A stretch of 64,000 bases of DNA from Streptomyces beigongshangae (lineage in GTDB: Bacteria > Actinomycetota > Actinomycetes > Streptomycetales > Streptomycetaceae): contig NZ_JAHKJW010000005.1 in the NCBI RefSeq assembly GCF_019710745.1, positions 129,123 to 193,122 on the forward strand. Reading direction: 5' to 3'. Under the pieces are notes generated by a model. That model saw nothing but the letters and a program-made list of their open reading frames with translations. It did no database searches and was not told the DNA's origin. This document shows, in pieces, positions 1 through 7,305 of this stretch (position 1 is the stretch's first letter; each line of letters starts with the position of its first letter). The translations under genes were made by a program, and so were the position numbers.

Positions 1-428
1 CGCAGATACTCCTGCTCGCAGTCGGTGGCGACCACGGCGGTGTACCCGGCGCCGTCGAGCAGCCCGAGCAGTTCGTCGTACGCCCCCGAACGCTCCCCGT
101 GCCCGGACAGGCCCCCCATCGTCCAGACCTGCAGCATGGTGGGCGGCGCGACGGCGTCCGGGCCCGCGTAGGCCGGGTTCGTGTCCCCCGTCGCCTCGCA
201 CCAGTGCCGGATCATCGGCTCGTTGACCGGGTCCTTCCCCACACCCGCGACGGCGGCGGCCCGCCCCTCGTACGCCTTCAGCCGCGCGTACACGTCCTCG
301 TACTCGCGCTCGCGCCGACGCTCCGCATCACCGCCACCGTTGCCGCTGTCGTTGCCGCTGTCGTTGCCGCTGCCGCTGCCGCTGCCGCCGTTACCGTCAC
401 AGCCGCCGTCCGGACGTCGTGAGTTCAC
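1..428 (-). CDS. MaoC-like dehydratase/OB-fold protein, N-terminal part (partial)
   Basis: The gene runs off the left edge; about 142 codons are visible from a GTG start. The GTG overlaps the stop of the acyl-CoA dehydrogenase gene in a GTGA arrangement, so the two are translationally coupled. After a Gly/Ser/Asn/Asp low-complexity leader (about residues 9-31) the readable part (EGRAAAVAGVGKDPVNEPMI, then HWCEATGD, PPTMLQVW and CEQEYLR) looks like the N-terminal region of the actinobacterial bifunctional MaoC-like hydratase/OB-fold proteins (ChsH2-like). These hydrate enoyl-CoA thioesters, often with a second MaoC subunit. Pairing with an acyl-CoA dehydrogenase recalls steroid side-chain beta-oxidation operons. 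The substrate is inference; the C-terminal half is not visible. Confidence 0.7.
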   Translation of the reverse strand, partial: MNSRRPDGGCDGNGGSGSGSGNDSGNDSGNGGGDAERRREREYEDVYARLKAYEGRAAAVAGVGKDPVNEPMIRHWCEATGDTNPAYAGPDAVAPPTMLQVWTMGGLSGHGERSGAYDELLGLLDGAGYTAVVATDCEQEYL

Positions 429-1588
429 CGCCGCCCCCTGGTCATCCCGAGCCGCATCGTCGCCACGATCTCGCGCTGCACCTCGCTCACGCCGCCCCCG
501 AACGTGTTGATCTGCGCCGCCCTGTTCATCCGCTCCAGTCCGCCGTCCTCGAAGGCGCCGGGCGAACCTGAGCGGATCAGCGCGTCCGGTCCGACGGCCT
601 CCTGGCACAGGCGGTACACGGCGACAGTCGATTCGGTACCGGCCACCTTCACGCCGCTGGCGTCTCCGGGCGCCAGCCGGCCGGCCCCCACGTCGTCCAC
701 CAGACGCCAGTTGAGCAGGCGCGTCACCGCCAGCCGGGCATGCGCCTCGGCCAGCCTCGAACGCACCCACGGCTCGTCGGCCCTGCGCCGCCCGGTCACC
801 GGATCGGGCGTGCGGGCGGCGGCCAGCGCGGCCGCGTAGAAGTCCTCGGCCTGCATGCCGAGGGCCGCGAGGGCGACCCGCTCGTGGTTGAGCTGGTCGG
901 TGATGAGCCTCCAGCCGCCGTTCTCCTCGCCGACGAGACGGGACGCCGGAACCCTGATCCCGTCGTAGTAGGTGGCCGTCGTGGTCAGGCCGCCCACGGT
1001 CTCGATGGGCGTCCACGAGAACCCGGGAGCGTCCGTGGGGACCAGCAGGATCGAGATGCCCCGGTGCTTGGGCGCGCCGGGATCCGTACGGCAGGCGAGC
1101 CAGATCCAGTCGGCGTGCTGGGCGTTGGAGGTGAACACCTTCTGCCCGTCGACGCGCCACGCACCGCCGTCGACCGGTACGGCCCGCGTCCGCAGCGCCG
1201 CCAGATCGGTCCCCGCCGACGGCTCGCTGTACCCGATCGCGAACACGAGTTCGCCCCGCAGGATCCGCGGCAGGAAGAAGTCCTTCTGCTCCTCGGTCCC
1301 GTGCTTCATGAGCGTCGGCCCGACCGTGTTCAACGTGACCATGGACACCGGGGCGCCCGCCCGGCACGCCTCGTCGAAGAACACGAACTGCTCGTCGGCG
1401 CCCCGCCCCTGGCCGCCGTAGGCCCGCGGCCAGCCGAGCCCCAGCCACCCGTCGGCGCCGATTCGCCGCAGCAGTGCCCGCTGTCCTCCGTGCCCGGCGG
1501 GGGGCGGTCCGTCCGGCAGCAGATCCCGGAAGTACGAGCGGAGCTCGGCGCGCAGCCGTCGCTGACGCTCGGTGGGGGCGAGATGCAC
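425..1588 (-). CDS. acyl-CoA dehydrogenase family protein
   Basis: A 387-residue flavoprotein of normal length for the family. It is expected to oxidise an acyl-CoA to the 2,3-enoyl-CoA using FAD in the cytoplasm. The N-terminal helical domain leads to the central signature IGYSEPSAGTDLAALRT, followed by DGQKVFTSNAQHADW typical of the beta-barrel domain. The C-terminal helical domain ends in the FAD/dimer loop INTFGGGVSEVQREIVA. It is the first gene of a leftward operon and its stop overlaps the GTG of a MaoC-like gene, which would hydrate its product. An inverted repeat lies about 45 bp upstream of the ATG. The substrate (steroid side chain or other branched acyl-CoA) cannot be decided from sequence. 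Confidence 0.85.
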   Translation of the reverse strand: MHLAPTERQRRLRAELRSYFRDLLPDGPPPAGHGGQRALLRRIGADGWLGLGWPRAYGGQGRGADEQFVFFDEACRAGAPVSMVTLNTVGPTLMKHGTEEQKDFFLPRILRGELVFAIGYSEPSAGTDLAALRTRAVPVDGGAWRVDGQKVFTSNAQHADWIWLACRTDPGAPKHRGISILLVPTDAPGFSWTPIETVGGLTTTATYYDGIRVPASRLVGEENGGWRLITDQLNHERVALAALGMQAEDFYAAALAAARTPDPVTGRRRADEPWVRSRLAEAHARLAVTRLLNWRLVDDVGAGRLAPGDASGVKVAGTESTVAVYRLCQEAVGPDALIRSGSPGAFEDGGLERMNRAAQINTFGGGVSEVQREIVATMRLGMTRGRR

Positions 1589-1632
1589 GACGACGGCCCT
1601 CCCGGACTGGCCTCGTACGGGCTGAAGAGTTT

Positions 1633-1647
1633 CTGACTGTCCGTCAG
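1633..1647. promoter_or_regulatory. inverted repeat upstream of the acyl-CoA dehydrogenase operon
   Basis: CTGAC-TGTCC-GTCAG is a perfect 5-bp inverted repeat with a 5-bp spacer, 45 bp before the start of the leftward operon. Its position suits an operator for a TetR-type repressor of lipid catabolism. The regulator is not in the window, so the role is inferred. Confidence 0.35.
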
Positions 1648-1787
1648 CTCACGCCGACTGTCAAGGTCCGCGCACGCGGACGCCCGACGGGAACCGGAGA
1701 CCGCCACGCCGCGGCCGGACCCGCCTTCTTTGCCGGGCCCGCCCCTCACCTCTTCCCTTTTTCGAACACCCGTACGAACATGGAGTC

Positions 1788-2654
1788 ATGGCCACCATGG
1801 ACCGGCAGGCCACGACACTGGCCCTCGCGCACGCCCTGTCAGCCGCCGAGCGCGGACTGGCCGTCATCCCGCTGTCCCGGACCAAGCTCCCCGCGCTGCG
1901 GTCGCCCCACCGCGACGACCCGACCGCACCGCCCTGCCACGGCGAGTGCGGCCGGTTCGGGCACGGTGTGTACGACGCCTCGACCGATCCCCGCCGCGTA
2001 CGCGCCCTCTTCGCCGCAGCCCCCAGGGCCACCGGCTACGGCATCGCCTGCGGCCTGGACCCGTACCGCCTCATCGGCGTCGACCTGGACACCAAGTCGG
2101 GCACGGACTCGTCCGCGGCGTTGCGGGAGCTGGCGCTGCGCCACCTGTTCACGATCCCCGAGACGGTCGTCGTACTGACCCCCAGCGGCGGCCGCCACCT
2201 CTGGCTGAGCGGCCCGCCCGACACCGTCGTCCCCAACTCCGCGGGCCGTCTCGCCCCGGGCATCGACATCCGCGGCGCGGGCGGCTACCTCGTCGGCCCC
2301 GGTTCACGTACCGAGCACGGCGTCTACGCCACGGCCCCGGGCACCGCCCACCTGGCGCCCGCGCCCTGCCCGCCCTCGCTGCTACGCCTCCTCATGCCGC
2401 CGCCGCGGTCGCACACCGCGGTGTCCGCCCCGTCGGACCGGCAGGGCCAGGGTCTGGTCCAGTTCGTCCTCGCCGCGCACGAGGGACAGCGCAACACCCG
2501 CCTGTTCTGGGCGGCCTGCCGCGCGTACGAGAACGGCTTCGGCCCGCAGCTCACCGAAGCCCTGGTGGACGCCGCCGTCCGCACGGGCCTCACCGAGCGC
2601 GAGGCCCGCTCGACGATCACATCGGCCTCCCGCATGACGACCCGCCGCCCCTGA
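1788..2654 (+). CDS. bifunctional DNA primase/polymerase N-terminal-type protein (chromosomal)
   Basis: A 288-residue protein with the prim-pol fold. It opens with ALAHALSAAERGLAVIPLS, carries the metal-binding VDLDTKSG (Asp99, Asp101), then GGRHLWLSG and the GAGGYLVGPGS loop usual for this family. Prim-pol domains synthesise primers and copy DNA in plasmids and phages; many Streptomyces chromosomes carry stand-alone copies of unknown role. No helicase domain is fused or adjacent. It lies outside the integrated element but is related to that element's replication gene at 15876. An ATG at 1794 is an alternative start. The fold is confident; activity and role are not. Confidence 0.75.
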   Translation: MATMDRQATTLALAHALSAAERGLAVIPLSRTKLPALRSPHRDDPTAPPCHGECGRFGHGVYDASTDPRRVRALFAAAPRATGYGIACGLDPYRLIGVDLDTKSGTDSSAALRELALRHLFTIPETVVVLTPSGGRHLWLSGPPDTVVPNSAGRLAPGIDIRGAGGYLVGPGSRTEHGVYATAPGTAHLAPAPCPPSLLRLLMPPPRSHTAVSAPSDRQGQGLVQFVLAAHEGQRNTRLFWAACRAYENGFGPQLTEALVDAAVRTGLTEREARSTITSASRMTTRRP

Positions 2655-2767
2655 CACCTGAACCCGCCGCAGGTCGGACGGGCACAGACGCTTCGGTCAC
2701 ACCGCCGGCCGCTCTCCCCATGGAAACCGGGGAGGGCGGTGGCTTGAGGTTGCTCGGCAGAGGTGCG

Positions 2768-3112
2768 CTATCCGCGGACGGCGAAGCAGGCGAGCAGCCC
2801 CGCTCCGGCTACCAGGACAACCAGTTGCACAACTGCCGGAATGCGCCATCCCAGGGCGAGGAGACCACCGCCCGTGACCACTGCGCCACCGACAAGAAGC
2901 CACATTCCCCGCAATGCTTCCCCGGGCGCATCCGGCGGGTTGCCGCTGTCGTAGACGTCAGCCCAGCTCGCCGTCCCGTAGCGGACGAACAGCAGATAGG
3001 CGATGACCATCAGGTCGACGACGAGCAGCACCACGCCGACCCCGACCTGCTCACCCGTCGACGGCGCACCCCCAGGTCTCATGCTCGCCGACGTTCCCTC
3101 AACCGCTGACAT
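2768..3112 (-). CDS. small membrane protein, copy A (DUF6234-like)
   Basis: A protein of about 115 residues with three hydrophobic stretches: VGVVLLVVDLMVIAYLLF, MWLLVGGAVVTGGGLLALGW and VVQLVVLVAGAGLLACF. An acidic Ser/Asp-rich loop separates the first two. It is clearly paralogous to the gene at 3292-3693, sharing the LLVGGAVVTGGGLL core and the downstream GWRI...VQLVVL. I associate the pattern with the uncharacterised Streptomyces DUF6234 family, from memory. Start sites at 3112, 3082 and 3175 are all possible and none has a strong ribosome-binding site. It is convergent with the prim-pol gene. Function unknown. Confidence 0.6.
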   Translation of the reverse strand: MSAVEGTSASMRPGGAPSTGEQVGVGVVLLVVDLMVIAYLLFVRYGTASWADVYDSGNPPDAPGEALRGMWLLVGGAVVTGGGLLALGWRIPAVVQLVVLVAGAGLLACFAVRG

Positions 3113-3161
3113 CCTGTTGGCCGCATACCGCCCAGCATCCTGCCGTGGCAGGTACTGCCGC

Positions 3162-3320
3162 ATGAGTACAGCCACTCAAATGAACCGTCACCCTCGGCAG
3201 AGCCCGACGATCGGGCGGCCGTGCCCATCCGCGCACATCCGCGCCTCATCCGTGCCCGATCGAGCGAGGCGCTCCGAGGAACGACGGTTCCTCACGGACA
3301 GGGCACAGGACACATGGGCA
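3162..3320 (+). pseudogene. deleted copy of the GntR-like winged-helix gene
   Basis: The first codons (ATG AGT ACA GCC ACT CAA ATG) match the start of the intact copy at 3727 (ATG AGC ACA GGT ACT CAG ATG). The sequence from about 3248 (GTGCCCGATCGAGCGAGGCG) matches the region downstream of the intact copy at about 3980 (GTGCCCGATCGAGCGGGGAA). The winged-helix coding part in between is missing. This is an internally deleted second copy created with the tandem duplication of the neighbouring membrane gene. Confidence 0.55.
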
Positions 3321-3693
3321 CAGGGGCAGGGGCGGGCTGTCCACCGACAGCAGAAGAGAACAGCACCGCCGCACCCCCAAGGACAACCAGCTGCACGATG
3401 CCAGCAATACGCCAACCCTTGGCCAGGAGGCCACCGCCTGTGACTACTGCGCCACCGACAAGAAGCCACGATGCCTGCGATGCCATCTCCGACGCACTCG
3501 ACGGACTGGTGTTGTCACTGTCGTAGCTTTCGGCCCACCCCGTCATCCCGTAGACGTACACAGCACAGGCGATGACCATGAAGTCGATGACGAGCAGCGC
3601 CACGCTGACCGCGATCTGCCGGCCGGTTGATGGTTCATCCGCCTGCCCCCTGCCCACTGCCGTCCCGTCTTCAGGCCGATCTGCTAAGTACAT
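3292..3693 (-). CDS. small membrane protein, copy B (DUF6234-like)
   Basis: A paralogue of the gene at 2768, with the same three-hydrophobic-segment plan: VSVALLVIDFMVIACAVYVY, SWLLVGGAVVTGGGLLAKGW and IVQLVVLGGAAVLFSS. It carries an extra C-terminal tail of about 14 Pro/Cys residues because the stop used in copy A is not conserved. The start at 3693 is chosen by alignment with copy A; an earlier in-frame ATG exists at 3759. It stands head-to-head with the winged-helix gene at 3727, so the two probably share a divergent promoter. Function unknown. Confidence 0.55.
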   Translation of the reverse strand: MYLADRPEDGTAVGRGQADEPSTGRQIAVSVALLVIDFMVIACAVYVYGMTGWAESYDSDNTSPSSASEMASQASWLLVGGAVVTGGGLLAKGWRIAGIVQLVVLGGAAVLFSSAVGGQPAPAPVPMCPVPCP

Positions 3694-3726
3694 GGAGTCA
3701 GCATGGTGTTGGAGCGGGCACTGCAC

Positions 3727-3936
3727 ATGAGCACAGGTACTCAGATGCGCCGTCGCCACGAAGCACCGGGGCGAATCTGTCCGGGAAGTCAGTTGCCGGG
3801 CGTTCTCGCGATTCAGGGTGCGTTCGGTATCGCGCAGATGACGGCCCGACGTGTCCTCACCGAACTCCGGGAAGCGGGACTGGCGCAGATGCAGCCGGGC
3901 ATCGGCACGTTCGTCACCGAACTGCCGAAGCCGTAG
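3727..3936 (+). CDS. small GntR-like winged-helix protein
   Basis: A 69-residue protein whose core (GSQLPGVLAIQGAFGIAQMT, then ARRVLTELREAGLAQMQ and PGIGTFVTEL) follows the GntR DNA-binding domain: ...LPS-..-FGVSRMTVRRAL..L...GL....G.GTFV. The first helix of the usual domain is poorly preserved and there is no effector domain, so it is either a minimal regulator or a decaying gene. It is divergent from the DUF6234-like membrane gene, a natural candidate target. A second, internally deleted copy lies at 3162. An in-frame ATG at 3703 would add eight residues. Confidence 0.5.
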   Translation: MSTGTQMRRRHEAPGRICPGSQLPGVLAIQGAFGIAQMTARRVLTELREAGLAQMQPGIGTFVTELPKP

Positions 3937-4041
3937 GAGTACTCACGTCTGCAGAGCGCGGAAGATCCCGTGCCCCCTCCGTGCCCGATCGAGCGGGGAA
4001 CCCCGGGGAACGACAGTCACCCACGGACAGCGCGCAGCACG

Positions 4042-4076
4042 ACGGCCCCTGACCGATTCACCTGGTCAGGGGCCGT
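4042..4076 (-). terminator. stem-loop just outside attL; probable original terminator of the tRNA-Ser gene
   Basis: ACGGCCCCTGACC (4042-4054) pairs perfectly with GGTCAGGGGCCGT (4064-4076) across a 9-nt loop. Before the element integrated, this hairpin lay directly downstream of the 3' end of the leftward tRNA-Ser gene, so it is best read as that gene's terminator, now stranded 16 kb from it. Confidence 0.7.
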
Positions 4077-4082
4077 TCACGT

Positions 4083-4142
4083 GCGGTGGGTGTGGGATTT
4101 GAACCCACGGTCACATCGCTGCGACGACGGTTTTCAAGACCG
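4083..4142 (-). repeat. attL: 3' part of tRNA-Ser, duplicated
   Basis: Sixty bases identical to 20223-20282, covering the tRNA from the anticodon stem to the 3' end. The left copy lacks the 5' half of the tRNA, so it is not a functional gene. The sequences diverge immediately after ...CAAGACCG. The first element bases to the right contain CCGCTACC (4144-4151), a unit also found eleven times at 18235-18408. Confidence 0.9.
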
Positions 4143-4330
4143 ACCGCTACCGCGCCGCAAAACGCTTCCTGACCAGCAAGTTTCGGCTCGTGAAGTTTCA
4201 GAACAAGTCCATTCTGGCCGGAGGATGGCCGAGGGCCGCATGACCCTCACGCTCCGCTTCCCAGAGCCGTAGCATCGCTTACTCCTCCAGCCACGAAACG
4301 ATTGACCAAGCCCGCACGCACACAGAGGTC

Positions 4331-4498
4331 ATGCGAGTCGTGGCTAGCGACTCGCGGGGATATACCCCATCCTCGGACGCACAAGGCTCACCCGCGGGTA
4401 TCCACCCGGAAGCACTGGACGCAGTGTCGTACATGCGTGCGACGATGCTTGAACTAGTGCCCTTGTCGGCACGCATGAGGAGCGTGAAGGGATGCTGA
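4331..4498 (+). CDS. possible small ORF near attL
   Basis: A 55-codon ORF starting MRVVASDSRGYTP and ending in a Met/Leu/Arg-rich segment (YMRATMLELVPLSARMRSV) that could form an amphipathic helix. I do not recognise it. There is no convincing ribosome-binding site, and an opposite-strand ORF covers the same stretch, so it may be only part of the 4143-4638 spacer. Confidence 0.2.
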   Translation: MRVVASDSRGYTPSSDAQGSPAGIHPEALDAVSYMRATMLELVPLSARMRSVKGC

Positions 4499-4519
4499 TG
4501 CGCCAGGCAAGCCTTCACG
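4333..4519. repeat. inverted repeats in the attL-proximal spacer
   Basis: The spacer between attL and the first cargo gene (4143-4638) holds GCGAGTCG-n7-CGACTCGC (4333-4355), GGGGATATACCCC directly after it, and CGTGAAGG-n21-CCTTCACG (4483-4519). They could be operators for the cargo promoter or integrase arm-type sites. There is no direct evidence for either. Confidence 0.35.
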
Positions 4520-4638
4520 TAAGCGAACCAAAGGTGCAAAATTCACTAAATCGGTCAGCAGGAGCGCGCCCCTGTCACCAATCACCACAATGGCGGAGGG
4601 TGAGATACGCTTGGCTTAGCGTGATCAAGGGGGGCCAT

Positions 4639-5148
4639 GTGGCGAAGCCGGCGAGCTGGCAGCAAGAGCAGATTAGCCTTGCTTACCTCTCAGCCGTGGC
4701 CACACGCGCTGGAGCTACATCCGCTACTTGGAACGTAGACAAAGACGGCGTAGATGTGACGCTAAAGCGCAATCACATTCTTGTCGAATTCCAGATGAAA
4801 TGCACATTTTCCCCAACTATCCTTGGGGACGGCGAAACCTACGCGTTTGATCTGGATATACAGACGTACGATGCCCTCAGGGAGCGAGAGCGAAGCGCAG
4901 CCGGATATCTCGGCTTGGTCGTTGTGACTAAAGACGTTGGGGAGTGGCTTGCGCACGATAGCGAGACGCTTCTAATGCACTGCTCTGGCTATTACGCTCA
5001 GATTCAAAACCTCCCCGAGGTAGTCGGACAGGAAACCAAGAGAATCCACCTGCCTAAAGCGCAAAGGATTGACCAGGCGGGAATGGAAGATGTCTTCACT
5101 TACGCCCATAAGCGCTTGTTCGGGTCCGCTGGCGGGGACGGGGTGTGA
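4639..5148 (+). CDS. DUF4365-type, PD-(D/E)XK-like nuclease domain protein
   Basis: A 169-residue protein. The GTG start at 4639 is chosen because AAGGGGGG lies 5 bp upstream; the open frame continues to 4492. The layout matches DUF4365 proteins: a helix with Glu10 (WQQEQISLAYLSAVA), then DKDGVDVTL with Asp39, then HILVEFQMKCT with Gln52-Met-Lys54, then YDALRERERSAAGYLGLVVV and a closing strand-helix region. Asp plus (Q)xK on consecutive strands is the restriction-endonuclease-like active-site pattern with Gln replacing the usual Glu. It is followed by the gene at 5148 with a TGATG overlap, so the two form an operon. GC content is visibly lower than in the transfer genes, consistent with acquired cargo. 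A defence or genome-conflict role is inferred from fold and location. Confidence 0.65.
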   Translation: MAKPASWQQEQISLAYLSAVATRAGATSATWNVDKDGVDVTLKRNHILVEFQMKCTFSPTILGDGETYAFDLDIQTYDALRERERSAAGYLGLVVVTKDVGEWLAHDSETLLMHCSGYYAQIQNLPEVVGQETKRIHLPKAQRIDQAGMEDVFTYAHKRLFGSAGGDGV

Positions 5149-6296
5149 TGGATACTTCCGACGTCGGTGTCGATGAGATCGTTTCGTATTTGAGTCGTTC
5201 AGGTTGGCAGCGATCACTTGCAGGACCACTCGCAGAGATTTGGCATCCCGGGGGCGATGAAGACACCTCAATCCTTGTTCCTAAGAAGCCGGATGCGCCC
5301 GACTTCTCGAAAACGCTACACATCCTCACAGGCGAATTGGCGAAAAAAGAAAACCGGTCACCGGATGAAATCCGACTAGAAATCTCACGCCAGTTTATTG
5401 ACGTCACGGATTTGAGAGCTGAAGACGAAGACATTTCCGATGGAACTATTCCGCTACTAGCAGGACTCGGGCTTTTTAATTCCGCTCACCGGCTCATGGT
5501 TTCAGCTGCCGCCGCAACCTTGCACCGCCAGGGATACTATGGGAATTCAATGCCCAAAGCCGCTCACAGGCACGCCCGCCGCATGCGCCTGGGTCAAACA
5601 AGGCCAGGTTCCTACATCGTTCCGATTATCAGCAATGCTCGCTTCGGCGAGTTGGTAAACAATAGTTTTGATGAGCCTCGTATTGAGGTAGGCGCCGACA
5701 ATTCATACTTCGAACGGCGGATGCTAACTACCCTCTCGGGAGCCCTTGAGGTACTGGCCGAGATGACCACAGTACGAGACCACGCGCCAACTAGCGACGA
5801 GATGCGCGACGCGGTCGATGAAGGCGTCTCCAGTGAGCTGTGCGCCGCCGTACTCGACGTTATCGGTAAGGGTGGCGTCGATGTATTCGACGTGACCTTT
5901 AACTGGGCTCCCACATCTCTCCCTCCCGCTTCAACAGCCGGAAATATTGTGTTCGCAGGTGGATCAGCTGAGCTAATTCAGCAGGTCGAGAGCGATCTAA
6001 AAGAGGCCAACGCCCCTGCGGAACGAATCCTGTACGGCGTAATCAGACGTCTATCACTCAAGAAAAACGAGAACACCGGGCATGTTTCCATGGAGACAGT
6101 GCTTGATGGAAAAACCAGGGTGGTTTCATTTGAGCTCCCCCTGGACGTCTACCGGCGCGCCGCTCGCTATCATGGCGAGCGTCGGCCGGTAGTCGTGAGA
6201 GGAATTCTTGATGCTACTCCCGGAAAACGAGCGATAATGCAGGTTTCAGCATTTGATGCGGACCGTTCTGTTGCTACTTTCGGCGATTTCGAGTAG
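5148..6296 (+). CDS. unknown protein coupled to the DUF4365 nuclease-like gene
   Basis: A 382-residue soluble protein with no signal peptide or membrane segment. Its ATG overlaps the upstream stop (TGATG), implying coupled translation; a GTG three bases earlier is possible. The first 90 residues are acidic and predicted to be alpha/beta. The middle (about residues 100-260) is mainly helical with many Arg/His, including the basic stretch HRHARRMRLGQTRPG. The last 90 residues (GVIRRLSLKKNENTGHVSME... to RPVVVRGILDATPGKRAIMQ) look like an all-beta domain of the kind found at the C-terminus of several uncharacterised actinobacterial proteins. I know no catalytic motif here. Coupling to a nuclease-like protein suggests a target-recognition or regulatory partner; this is inference. 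Confidence 0.6.
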   Translation: MDTSDVGVDEIVSYLSRSGWQRSLAGPLAEIWHPGGDEDTSILVPKKPDAPDFSKTLHILTGELAKKENRSPDEIRLEISRQFIDVTDLRAEDEDISDGTIPLLAGLGLFNSAHRLMVSAAAATLHRQGYYGNSMPKAAHRHARRMRLGQTRPGSYIVPIISNARFGELVNNSFDEPRIEVGADNSYFERRMLTTLSGALEVLAEMTTVRDHAPTSDEMRDAVDEGVSSELCAAVLDVIGKGGVDVFDVTFNWAPTSLPPASTAGNIVFAGGSAELIQQVESDLKEANAPAERILYGVIRRLSLKKNENTGHVSMETVLDGKTRVVSFELPLDVYRRAARYHGERRPVVVRGILDATPGKRAIMQVSAFDADRSVATFGDFE

Positions 6297-6493
6297 CGGA
6301 GGAGTTTGAACAATCGGCGACTTGCTCCATACTCGCTTTCGAGGTCTGTTCGTGCTGGTCAGCGCTTGATCCGCACGCGTTCAACCTCGTTCATTCTCGT
6401 ACGCCCGTTCCTTGCGTGAACCGCTGCGAACGGCTCCGGACGAGGGTGAATGAGACGGAAACTGAGACGGAGCGCGTCAGCTCTGAGCAGGCA

Positions 6494-7303
6494 CTATCCC
6501 CACTCGCAGAAGGCAACGGAAGCGTCGTCCCCAGACTTGTAGCGCGGCCACCGCTGCCCGTGAGGGTCTGTGGCCTCCACCTTGCGAACCGCGTCGATCA
6601 GCTCTCGTGGCCCGCCGGCACGGAGCGTCCTGAAGACGTCGGGCCAGGTCGCCATTTCGTAGTCCGTCACGAGGCACGATGCCCCGTCGGACAAGAGCGC
6701 GGCGGCGCGTAGATCCTCTGCGGGGGTGCTGCCGGTCAGCGCGTGTTCAGCGGCTTCGGGTCCGGAAGCCGCGACCCAATACCCGGTTGCCGTGTTGCGG
6801 GTCTGCCGCTGCGCGAGCACCAGACGGCGCAGAGCCTCTTTGTGCTCTGCCGTATGGGTCTCGTACCGATCGACTTCCGCCTTCAACTCCGGAAGGATCT
6901 CCTTTACGCGCAGGTCCGTGAGGACAGAGAAGCCGTGGTGACCTTCGAGCACGATCGGGGAGTCGGCCAAGACAAGGTGATCGAAAAAACCTTCGCGCTG
7001 CCGGAGGACGGCCACCGTCGCGGACGGGGTCCCCGGATTCCCCAAGTCGCATTCGGGGTGTTTGGCCGCAACGCGTTCCAGGGCATCGGCCAAGCCGGAC
7101 GACAGTGAGCGCTCCGGATCGGCCAGTGCGGCCATGAGCTGACTGCCCAGGTGCGCGACGTACCACGGAACGCCGTGACGGCATCCTGTGCCCAGACCCG
7201 CAGTGCTGAGTCCGTCTAGCACAACGGCAAGAGCTGGCGTGCCGGCCACCCAATCTTCATTGGATGCGGCTCCACCAGGGCGGGTGTCAATCGCGACGCG
7301 CAT
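6494..7303 (-). CDS. PP2C-type protein phosphatase-like protein
   Basis: A 269-residue protein with the metal-ligand motifs of PPM/PP2C phosphatases in order: SNEDW (Glu16, Asp17), VVLDGLS (Asp30, Gly31), LVLADSPIVL, LLSDGASCLVTDY, and SGDDASVAF near the C-terminus (Asp259, Asp260). It should dephosphorylate Ser/Thr residues using Mn2+ or Mg2+. The ATG at 7303 lies two bases after the stop of the HTH gene, so the two genes are one leftward operon; the frame stays open upstream to 7381 but without a better start. It converges with the cargo gene ending at 6296, and nothing is seen between them. Placement suggests it modulates the paired regulator or a host kinase pathway. Confidence 0.65.
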   Translation of the reverse strand: MRVAIDTRPGGAASNEDWVAGTPALAVVLDGLSTAGLGTGCRHGVPWYVAHLGSQLMAALADPERSLSSGLADALERVAAKHPECDLGNPGTPSATVAVLRQREGFFDHLVLADSPIVLEGHHGFSVLTDLRVKEILPELKAEVDRYETHTAEHKEALRRLVLAQRQTRNTATGYWVAASGPEAAEHALTGSTPAEDLRAAALLSDGASCLVTDYEMATWPDVFRTLRAGGPRELIDAVRKVEATDPHGQRWPRYKSGDDASVAFCEWG

Positions 7304-7305
7304 GC

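Larger units (their letters stand above)
2770..4038. repeat. tandem duplication of a membrane-gene/winged-helix unit (period about 565 bp)
   Basis: Matching landmarks are spaced 565-566 bp apart: CTGCGCCACCGACAAGAAGC at 2881 and 3447, and the winged-helix start codons at 3162 and 3727. Unit A runs from about 2770 to 3330 and unit B from about 3336 to 4038. Unit A has lost most of the winged-helix gene. The copies have diverged substantially, so the duplication is not recent. Confidence 0.6.

Noticed and set aside
4087..4142. Second tRNA-Ser gene at attL
   Set aside because: Only the 3' part is present; the D arm and 5' acceptor strand are missing.
3970..4272. Short ORF spanning attL
   Set aside because: It reads across the tRNA fragment and the element boundary; no ribosome-binding site or recognisable domain.
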